The notes under the pieces are model-generated. The model did not search any database. It had not been told where the DNA came from and worked only from the letters and a program-made list of their open reading frames with translations. A DNA stretch of 5,098 bases from NCBI GenBank assembly GCA_001513395.1, contig LFTP01000232.1:4163-9260 (forward strand). Reading direction: 5' to 3'. A program made the position numbers and the translations under genes. Shown here in pieces: positions 1 to 5,098 of the stretch. Source of the stretch: Clostridia bacterium DTU080. Lineage in GTDB: Bacteria > Bacillota > Limnochordia > DTU080. Within the stretch, counting starts at the first letter, position 1. Each line of letters opens with the position of its first letter.

Positions 1-928
1 GTTCTCTCATCTCTTGGAGTTCATCGGGAGATGTGAATGCGGCGCGTACGTACGAGCGATCTGTATCGCGGATCAGGGAACGAGTGGTCTGACTGTAGCA
101 AAAATCCAACTCAGCGAGGTGAACGGCACTTGTCATCGGAAGAAACTCGCGAATGTCCGAAAGATAGCGCAAAGCGGCCATTCGGGCATCACGCGTCAGT
201 GTGGCCAGCCGGAGATGGCATATCCAGGCGTCTGGGTCTTCATGAGGCGCGAGGAGGAAGTCTGCCCACAGGTCGTAGACTTCGTTTTTGGGGAGCGGAG
301 AGCACAGTACCAAGCTGAGGCGCGCGATATCACCGGCCGAATAACGCGGCGGTTTTGGATTGTCGAAGTAAAGGGCTACGTGAGGCGGTTGTACAAGCAG
401 TTCCAAAGCGCTGCTGCGGGTATGGAAACCATAGAATATGTCGTTTTGCCAACCTACGATCAGACCCCATAGATGAGCATAGGCTCCGGGCCAACCGCCA
501 AAAACCATGGTGGGCGTGCCTTGGCGCAAAAGAAGACGTATTTCCTCAACCGCTTGATCGTCCCAAATTGTCCCGGCGATTCTAGGCGTAGTCTGAGTGC
601 AAAGCAGAGTGGTCTGGCTTCCTTCTTGTGTCCTGCAGTGCGGCTCGATATCGCTCGTGTTTGAATCAGAGCCGACAACATTCCATTGCACTCCGAGGGC
701 GTCGCCGACGAAGGGAATCCGCACCGCGAGCTCTTCCCATTCTTTTTGTTCGTTGTATTCCCATGGGACTGATTGAAAAGCGACACCGGTGATCCCTGCC
801 AATGTTGAATAGGAGGTCGGGCGTGCCGCTGCTTTTAACGCAGCCTGCAAGGCGAGCAAAAACGAGTTCGCCTGCGCTGGCGTTTCGATCGACACTGTAC
901 AACCGTCAATGAACAGACGGTCCTGCAT
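1..928 (-). CDS. Partial C39/BtrH-like (papain-fold-like) protein of unknown function, C-terminus outside window
   Basis: An uninterrupted reading frame of 309 codons runs from ATG at 928 to the left edge; the stop is not in the window. The start is supported by GAAAGGAG at 936-943, 7 nt upstream. The protein begins MQDRLFIDGC. Residues 15-36 look helical, followed by LAGITGVAF at 43-51. A Gly/Pro-rich strand-turn segment follows (GTPTMVFGGWPG, 137-148), then His152 and GLIVGW (155-160). The part after about residue 212 is mostly helical with Trp, Arg and Leu. From memory, this order (a 'GxTGxAF' element, then 'G.P....' with a His before 'G.I.GW', then a helical tail) resembles uncharacterised C39/BtrH-like papain-fold proteins. 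I see no clear catalytic Cys in the usual N-terminal helix; Cys10 is the only early one, so it may be a non-proteolytic or transferase-like member. No signal peptide is seen, so it is probably cytoplasmic. It is divergent from the barrel protein. The gene call is firm; the family call is tentative. Confidence 0.85.
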   Translation of the reverse strand, partial: MQDRLFIDGCTVSIETPAQANSFLLALQAALKAAARPTSYSTLAGITGVAFQSVPWEYNEQKEWEELAVRIPFVGDALGVQWNVVGSDSNTSDIEPHCRTQEGSQTTLLCTQTTPRIAGTIWDDQAVEEIRLLLRQGTPTMVFGGWPGAYAHLWGLIVGWQNDIFYGFHTRSSALELLVQPPHVALYFDNPKPPRYSAGDIARLSLVLCSPLPKNEVYDLWADFLLAPHEDPDAWICHLRLATLTRDARMAALRYLSDIREFLPMTSAVHLAELDFCYSQTTRSLIRDTDRSYVRAAFTSPDELQEMRE

Positions 929-935
929 AGTTGGG

Positions 936-943
936 CTCCTTTC
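936..943 (-). promoter_or_regulatory. Ribosome binding site of the minus-strand gene
   Basis: On the minus strand the sequence reads GAAAGGAG, then 7 nt, then ATG at 928. This near-consensus Shine-Dalgarno at ideal spacing fixes the start of the minus-strand gene and supports its being a real gene. Confidence 0.8.
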
Positions 944-1098
944 TTGATCACTCAGCCTCTTCATGGCGCATAGATAATCTTCCTGGTCGCATTCGCCAGA
1001 GCAGGTCCTTCAATTTTCGAGTGTGTGAGGAGAATTCCTGCCCTAGCGATATGGAGCATTCTGGTTCGAGGCTCAGTGCATCAGCGGAAGGGACATAT

Positions 1099-1127
1099 AG
1101 GATAAACAAGGAATCTGTAAGGGTGAA
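1099..1127 (-). promoter_or_regulatory. Weak sigma70-like promoter candidate for the minus-strand gene
   Basis: Read on the minus strand: TTCACC (1127-1122) as -35, a 17-nt spacer, and TATCCT (1104-1099) as -10. Each hexamer matches 4 of 6 consensus bases. It would give a leader of roughly 165 nt and lies just upstream of the plus-strand gene's ribosome binding site. Spacing is the best argument for it; matches of this quality occur by chance. Confidence 0.2.
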
Positions 1128-1132
1128 GAATC

Positions 1133-1140
1133 GAGGGGGA
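1133..1140 (+). promoter_or_regulatory. Ribosome binding site deciding the GTG start of the barrel protein
   Basis: GAGGGGGA ends 7 nt before GTG at 1148. An in-frame TGA at 1124-1126 excludes any start further upstream. The nearby ATG at 1140 is in another frame. The GTG is therefore the best start, and it puts a hydrophobic export signal right at the N-terminus. Confidence 0.75.
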
Positions 1141-1147
1141 TGCGGCC

Positions 1148-1231
1148 GTGTTTCAACGGGAAGTAGTCAGCGTTTCTTTTTTGTTCGTGGCGCTGTTTCT
1201 GAGTGTGATGGCATTTGGGTGTGATGGCGCA
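1148..1231 (+). other. N-terminal export signal of the barrel protein (Sec type, SPI versus SPII unresolved)
   Basis: Residues 1-28 are MFQREVV, then a hydrophobic stretch of about 16 residues, then AFGCDGA. AFGC satisfies a loose lipobox (small or hydrophobic residues before Gly-Cys), allowing lipidation at Cys25. Ordinary signal peptidase I cleavage after AFG is also possible. The n-region is weakly charged (Arg4 offset by Glu5), which is atypical. Confidence 0.65.
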
Positions 1232-4200
1232 TCTGTCAAAATCGATGGCATAGAGCCCGAGGTCGGATTCACCTATTCGTCTTCCTTCCATCCGGACGCC
1301 TTCTCTTTCAGGATATCTCATATACCGTCTGAACTCCAGAGCCTTACCGCCGTAGTCGAGGTCATGCAACAGGGCAAGCCGATCTGGATCAGTCCACCTG
1401 TGTTTCTTAATCGTTCGGCTCACAGTAACGACATTTTTGCGACGGTTTCCGTTCCGGCGGGTGTACCTTTTGTGGGCGGCCTGGAGTATAGGTGGGTTGT
1501 TCATCTTTTTGATACTCAAGGAAAACGCGTAGCCAGATCATCTCGTATGAGCTTCAGCGTGGAAAACGATCCGCCGGTCGTGCGCATCATATCTCACGGT
1601 GATGACATCCTACAATCCTTTGTGGGAGACATCCTCCTTTTGGAGGCTGACGTGTATGACGCGGAAGATGAACAACTCGGCTTTCGTACTGAAGTGGACT
1701 GGTGGGTGAGCGAACCCGAAACGGACTCGCCGACTCGCGTTGCCTCCGGGCTCACACTGAGCTATCCCGTCAACGTTCCCGGCGCCTATGTGTTTGAAGC
1801 CAGAGCCGCCGACAGATTCGGCCGGGTTGGATCGGCTCGGGTAGAGGTGGTCGTCGAGGCGGGTCTCAGGCCTGCGTTTGTGCAATCCGTACCTGTGATC
1901 AGAGATATCTCATTCGAGTCTTTGCCGATATGTCCCCTCGAAAACGACGATCTTCCCAGGGCGCGGCTTGAGGCTGTGATTACCGCCAATGCGACGGCAG
2001 AAGACGGCCCTGAGCTCTTTTTCCCGGAAGATTACCATTTCTTTTATGTCGGCGACGTCATAGAGTTTGTTGTTCGGGCACCGGAAGAGCGCGGGTATGA
2101 GTGGTATTGGTATGCCGACGGTGTTGAGGTAGGTCGCAACGGTACCTATACCCACATTATGACCGGAGAAGGAGATACGGAGATCACTTTAGAGGTAGTC
2201 GACGCCCACGGAAGGGGCGCCTCAGGCACTACATATCTGGTGGGGATTCTCGATCGACAGCCCCCTCAGATCAAGCTGGAGTCCCCTGTCGATGGCGCTA
2301 CCGTACCGATTGGCCAGCGCGTACACCTTATCGCGGAGGCGGAAGATCCGGAAGGTCCCGATAGGGTGCTGCCATTGAGATGGTTTGTGAACGGTGATCA
2401 ATTGCCGTCTGAGGTTACGGCTTTTGTGCCGGAAGAAGAGGGCGTTTACTCCGTCACCGTGAGTGGCCGGGACAGAGCAGGCAACTACGTGGGAACCAGT
2501 GTTAGGATCATAGCGACCGATGCGGAGGATATCCGACAGCAGGCCGCAGAGCCATCTTCGTGGCGCCTCGCTGATCTGCGCCTACCTGCCGTAGGGGCGG
2601 CAGGTCGTTATCATGACCTAGCGGCTTTGATAGATGATACGCAAGATGAACGGCTTACCGTCACTTGGTTTGTTAACGGGGCGCCCGTGGCGGCGCGATC
2701 TTGGCGAGGAGCCGGTGAAGCGGTGCTACCGGTGTGCTTTCCCTATGCCGGTGAGTATAGCGTGGCGGTAAGAGTTGAAGACCGCTTTGGAAGAACACAG
2801 GAGCTGGCCAGTCAGCTTATGGTCATCAATCCGACGGGTCCAACCATAGTCTGGCCTTTGGCACGAGGCGAAACCACGCTCTTGTTGGGTAATCCGGTGT
2901 ACTTCGAGGCCATCAACCCACCGGCGGGGTCTCTCATTGAGTGGATCTCGGATCAGGACGGCCTGCTTGCGGAAGGCAAAGCCGCCTTTGAGGCGGAGCT
3001 TTCGCCCGGATTCCATGAAATCGCCCTTTGGGTCGATGATTTTGTTACCACGGTGGAAATCATAGTCGATGACACACTACATGCGGTGAGTGTCCAACCC
3101 GTGGTGGCGGCAAGCACCGGGGGGCTTCAACCCGAGGCAAATCCGGTCTTCTTGGAGCACGAGCCAATCGATGAGGCCTCAGCTCACGTGCCGCAGGTTG
3201 TGCGCGTCGGAGTACCGGATCACGCGGCGATACGGAATATGAGTCTGTTCTTGCGGCCGCAAGGATCTCAAAGCTTTTACCGCCTACCCATGATGCGTTT
3301 CCAGGGGGAGTATCGCGTCGTTATCCCCGCCGGTCTGATGCAACCTGGCGTCATGGAGTACTTCATTGAAGGAGTAACCGCTGACAGGCGGACAGTGAGT
3401 TATCCTTCGATTGATGCGGTTCGTAAACCTCTGCGTATGGCGGTTCATGAGTCGGCAGCTTTTGACGTTGCGCAGCAGAGGAGAGGTTTTGACTGGCAAG
3501 GACGGCTGGAAGCGGTCGGTGCATCTTCTCAAGGCTTTTTCGGTGCGGCGGATATCACCGGAAGCTGGGGCCCGGTTGATCTGCGGTTTCGTTTGGACTC
3601 TTCAAAGGATCACGAACACGAAGTGCGCTATCAAGCCCGCCTTCTTCAGGTGGCTTTGGGCCATGTATCGTCCGCAGTGGCACCATTGGGTTTGGATGAG
3701 ACATATCACAAAGGGATCGACATGACCGTGGGTCTGGGTCCGCTCTCGCTACAGATGGTGCACGGACATATTACAGACAGACTGTTGGAGGGGTCTCGGA
3801 CTCGGGAACTGGCAGCTCTCCGACCGAGGCTTTATACCGAACCGCTTGATTTCGCACTTAGCGTGGTCAAGATCCGTGATGAGAGCTTACCGGACCTTGA
3901 GGGTCCGGATCCTGAGGTAAACTACGTGATCGACGGCCAGGCTGGCTTGGGGTTTTTCGGCAGGAGACTGGCCCTGGAGGCGGAAATGGCCTTGAGCCTT
4001 TATCACGATAACGCCCGAGGAGACTTGTGGAGTGTCATTGACGACTATCGCCATGATCCTGATCTCGATCCGTATGTCAAGACCGCTTTGCGCTTGCTCG
4101 ATGAAATACCGGATCGGCTCCGGCCCTTCTTCCAATTGCCCGATCCCCACTACGGAGTGCCAATGATGGACGTCGGCGCCCAGGTGGGGTTGAAGCTGGC

Positions 4201-4936
4201 CCTGCCTTGGGCCGAGATCAGGGCTGAGGCTTTCCGCTTTGGCAGAGATTTTCATACCGTGGCCGGTTTGGGAGCGTCGAATGCGGAAGGGTATCGAGCG
4301 GGCTTTAGCACCGGGCATCTGTTTGATGCCATCCGTGTGGAGCTTGACTACGAGCGGGGAACGGACGAGGTGCCGTCGCTTCTGGATCTTCTCAATGATG
4401 AACCGGTCAATGAAGGGCGCACTCAGTACACTTCCTTCGGCACGCAACTCAGTCTGGGACGTCCCGGAAACGCCCGTTTGCATCTGCACGGCAGGCTAAC
4501 GGAAGAAACAGCGGTCGGGGAGATCAAACCCGATCGTCGGATCTCCGTTTGCAGTCTTCAATTCGGCGATCGGATTTCCCACACCCCTTCTATGGATCTG
4601 CACTACGCCGTAGCTGCGGAGTTAAAGCGATTTGATACCCTGGTGACGGGAGATTCCCGTTTTCAGCCGGGTTTGACGGCGAGTGTGGGATTCACGGTCT
4701 GGCAGCCGAGGCTGGGGCCTGTTGCTGTGCATGATCTGAGGGCGCAAACCGCCGTATCGATTGAACACATCAAGGATACCGCGGAACAGGAGAATTCGTG
4801 GAAAGCTGCTGTGTCGGCCTCGGCGCAGACCCGGATCACTCCGGTGATTGTCATGGGTATTTCAGGAAAGAGCGTTCATCAACCTCAACAGCCGTCGGAG
4901 ACCACTGTCTCAGGGTTCTTCAGGTGGCACTTCTAG
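1148..4936 (+). CDS. Exported multi-Ig-like-domain protein with C-terminal outer-membrane beta-barrel-like region
   Basis: 1262 residues, GTG start, TAG stop. Residues 1-24 form an export signal (FLFVALFLSVMAF core) ending in AFGC, a possible lipobox with Cys25. Beta-sandwich repeats follow at about 36-138, 141-236, 245-366, 370-457, 480-560 and 563-641. Most share a central Trp strand (VDWWV, YEWYWYADG, LRWFVNG, VTWFVNG, IEWIS) and a closing 'G.Y...V...DrfGr' strand (ADRFGR, EDRFGR, RDRAGN), as in Ig/PKD/cadherin-like folds. Residues 681-750 carry an Fn3-like pattern (MSLFLRP, YRLPMM, EYRVVIPA, MEYFIEG). About 770-1262 is a series of alternating amphipathic strands with an acidic, probably helical insert at 957-1003. 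The end, VSGFFRWHF, has Phe at the last position with Trp at -2 and Phe at -4, fitting the BAM-recognised beta-signal. Known biology: such ends target proteins to the outer membrane. Inference: the Ig stack lies in the periplasm or on the surface. It could instead be a non-barrel beta-rich cell-surface protein. Function and family name are unknown; no catalytic motif was seen. Confidence 0.9.
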   Translation: MFQREVVSVSFLFVALFLSVMAFGCDGASVKIDGIEPEVGFTYSSSFHPDAFSFRISHIPSELQSLTAVVEVMQQGKPIWISPPVFLNRSAHSNDIFATVSVPAGVPFVGGLEYRWVVHLFDTQGKRVARSSRMSFSVENDPPVVRIISHGDDILQSFVGDILLLEADVYDAEDEQLGFRTEVDWWVSEPETDSPTRVASGLTLSYPVNVPGAYVFEARAADRFGRVGSARVEVVVEAGLRPAFVQSVPVIRDISFESLPICPLENDDLPRARLEAVITANATAEDGPELFFPEDYHFFYVGDVIEFVVRAPEERGYEWYWYADGVEVGRNGTYTHIMTGEGDTEITLEVVDAHGRGASGTTYLVGILDRQPPQIKLESPVDGATVPIGQRVHLIAEAEDPEGPDRVLPLRWFVNGDQLPSEVTAFVPEEEGVYSVTVSGRDRAGNYVGTSVRIIATDAEDIRQQAAEPSSWRLADLRLPAVGAAGRYHDLAALIDDTQDERLTVTWFVNGAPVAARSWRGAGEAVLPVCFPYAGEYSVAVRVEDRFGRTQELASQLMVINPTGPTIVWPLARGETTLLLGNPVYFEAINPPAGSLIEWISDQDGLLAEGKAAFEAELSPGFHEIALWVDDFVTTVEIIVDDTLHAVSVQPVVAASTGGLQPEANPVFLEHEPIDEASAHVPQVVRVGVPDHAAIRNMSLFLRPQGSQSFYRLPMMRFQGEYRVVIPAGLMQPGVMEYFIEGVTADRRTVSYPSIDAVRKPLRMAVHESAAFDVAQQRRGFDWQGRLEAVGASSQGFFGAADITGSWGPVDLRFRLDSSKDHEHEVRYQARLLQVALGHVSSAVAPLGLDETYHKGIDMTVGLGPLSLQMVHGHITDRLLEGSRTRELAALRPRLYTEPLDFALSVVKIRDESLPDLEGPDPEVNYVIDGQAGLGFFGRRLALEAEMALSLYHDNARGDLWSVIDDYRHDPDLDPYVKTALRLLDEIPDRLRPFFQLPDPHYGVPMMDVGAQVGLKLALPWAEIRAEAFRFGRDFHTVAGLGASNAEGYRAGFSTGHLFDAIRVELDYERGTDEVPSLLDLLNDEPVNEGRTQYTSFGTQLSLGRPGNARLHLHGRLTEETAVGEIKPDRRISVCSLQFGDRISHTPSMDLHYAVAAELKRFDTLVTGDSRFQPGLTASVGFTVWQPRLGPVAVHDLRAQTAVSIEHIKDTAEQENSWKAAVSASAQTRITPVIVMGISGKSVHQPQQPSETTVSGFFRWHF
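3188..3397 (+). other. Fn3-like domain preceding the barrel (within the CDS)
   Basis: Residues 681-750 follow the pattern 'V.V..P..A.I..MSLFLRP.G...F..LPMM...GEYRVVIPA.....GVMEYFIE'. In large secreted bacterial proteins I know a similar pattern ('vtLyYR...  vpM...g.Y.a.IPa... leYYIea') as an Fn3/Ig-like module. It links the Ig stack to the barrel-like region. Confidence 0.5.
3455..4933 (+). other. C-terminal beta-barrel-like region (within the CDS)
   Basis: Residues 770-1262 contain many short strands of alternating polar and apolar residues (for example VDLRFRLDSS, ARLLQVALGHV, LALEAEMALSLY, AEIRAEAFRFG, IRVELDYERG, TQLSLG, ARLHLHGRLTEE, LHYAVAAELKRF, GLTASVGFTV). They are joined by turns and charged loops and end on Phe. 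The length is compatible with a mid-size to large barrel. Strand number cannot be fixed by eye. Confidence 0.6.
3890..3908 (+). repeat. Perfect 7-bp inverted repeat inside the CDS
   Basis: CCGGACC at 3890-3896 and GGTCCGG at 3902-3908 can pair around a 5-nt loop, giving a compact GC-rich hairpin in the mRNA. It sits in a loop-coding part of the barrel region (LPDLEGPDPE). No T-run follows, so it is not a terminator. A function is not evident. Confidence 0.4.
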
Positions 4937-5012
4937 TCTGTCGGTAAAAGTGTGAAGGCCGCATTCGATCTTGTTGCTGCCCGGCCACCGACCGGAGCGT
5001 GCGGCTGTTCCC

Positions 5013-5050
5013 GCGACAGTGGGTTGTGTACACTGTATACATCCTATGCT
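5013..5050 (+). promoter_or_regulatory. Candidate promoter for a gene to the right
   Basis: GCGACA (5013-5018) and TATACA (5036-5041) are 17 nt apart, each matching 4 of 6 sigma70 consensus bases. An alternative is TTGTGT (5024-5029) with TATGCT (5045-5050) at 15 nt. The palindromes at 5026-5041 would overlap the spacer and -10, the usual place for a repressor site. This is suggestive only. Confidence 0.25.
5026..5041. repeat. Two abutting 8-bp palindromes
   Basis: GTGTACAC (5026-5033) is followed without a gap by TGTATACA (5034-5041); each equals its own reverse complement. The second differs from the first's TGTACA core by added AT. Such an arrangement could be an operator for a dimeric regulator, upstream of a possible start at 5090. 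Confidence 0.4.
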
Positions 5051-5089
5051 TCGATAACCCTGGTTGGACAAGGGGTTGTAGGGCACGTT

Positions 5090-5098
5090 ATGGCGCAT
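5090..5098 (+). CDS. Possible start of a further plus-strand gene (three codons visible)
   Basis: ATG at 5090 is preceded by GTAGGG (5078-5083) at 6 nt spacing, with AAGGGG (5070-5075) further upstream. Promoter-like hexamers lie at about 5013-5050. Only ATG GCG CAT is inside the window, so nothing can be said about a product and the start itself may be chance. Confidence 0.2.

Larger units (their letters stand above)
929..1147. other. Divergent intergenic region
   Basis: These 219 bp separate two head-to-head genes and must hold the signals for both unless either is expressed some other way. No gene, tRNA or strong repeat is visible. On the plus strand there is an AT-rich TAGATAAT at 971-978, but no -35 at suitable spacing; TTGATC at 944-949 is too far away. 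Both ends carry good ribosome binding sites. No clear operator palindrome was seen. Confidence 0.6.
4937..5098. other. Downstream intergenic region with no clear terminator
   Basis: 162 bp after the TAG stop. The only pairing near the stop is a 6-bp GCCGCA/TGCGGC repeat (4958-4963, 5000-5005) with a large loop, and no T-run follows it. I see no intrinsic terminator. The right half holds palindromes, promoter-like hexamers and a possible gene start, described separately. Confidence 0.5.

Noticed and set aside
14..472. 152-codon plus-strand frame at the left end
   Set aside because: It lies antisense to the 309-codon minus-strand gene, which has a near-consensus ribosome binding site and family-like motifs. 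The plus frame has no recognisable features.
460..902. Two minus-strand frames (460-786 and 666-902)
   Set aside because: They overlap the longer minus-strand gene in other frames; their low-complexity, Arg/Ser-rich translations look like shadows.
931..1224. Plus-strand frame across the intergenic region and the start of the barrel gene
   Set aside because: It has a TTG start with no ribosome binding site and overlaps the signal-peptide coding region in another frame.
3887..4489. 200-codon minus-strand frame inside the barrel gene
   Set aside because: It is antisense to a well-supported gene, and the translation has no recognisable motif; long antisense frames are common in GC-rich genes.
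1148..4936. Classical autotransporter or intimin/invasin identity
   Set aside because: There is no beta-helix passenger pattern, and the barrel-like part is at the C-terminus and longer than the roughly 300-residue autotransporter translocator. The domain order is opposite to intimin.
5056..5077. AACCC/GGGTT inverted repeat as a terminator or attenuator
   Set aside because: The stem is only 5 bp with a 12-nt loop and no T-run follows; chance is the simpler explanation.
4910..5098. 62-codon minus-strand frame at the right end
   Set aside because: It overlaps the end of the barrel gene, and no domain or signal is visible. Its upstream region is outside the window, so it cannot be excluded fully, but nothing supports it.
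1..5098. CRISPR array, insertion sequence, tRNA or rRNA
   Set aside because: No regularly spaced direct repeats, transposase, terminal inverted repeats or tRNA-like cloverleaf was seen on either strand.

Overview
The window comes from an unidentified bacterium with moderate to slightly high GC content and strong Shine-Dalgarno sequences. The main protein pairs an export signal with a long, strand-rich C-terminal half that ends in an alternating hydrophobic/aromatic pattern closing on Phe. That is typical of outer-membrane beta-barrels, so the organism is most likely a diderm. Nothing in the sequence fixes the phylum.

Layout. (1) Positions 1-928, minus strand: a gene that is open for 309 codons and leaves the window at its left edge. 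It is easy to miss because its stop lies outside. The protein resembles, from memory and motif pattern, uncharacterised C39/BtrH-like (papain-fold) proteins. (2) Positions 929-1147: a 219-bp divergent intergenic region with a good ribosome binding site for each flanking gene and only weak promoter candidates. (3) Positions 1148-4936, plus strand: a 1262-residue exported protein. It has about six Ig/PKD/Fn3-like beta-sandwich repeats, then an Fn3-like 'YYIE'-type domain, then a C-terminal region of roughly 490 residues that looks like an outer-membrane beta-barrel. (4) Positions 4937-5098: a 162-bp region with no convincing terminator. It holds two abutting 8-bp palindromes and a possible start of another plus-strand gene at 5090.

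The two genes are transcribed divergently and could share control signals, but no biochemical link between them can be read from the sequence. The most notable object is the large Ig-repeat/barrel fusion. Its architecture suggests a surface or periplasm-spanning outer-membrane protein. I cannot assign it to a named family, and its function is unknown.
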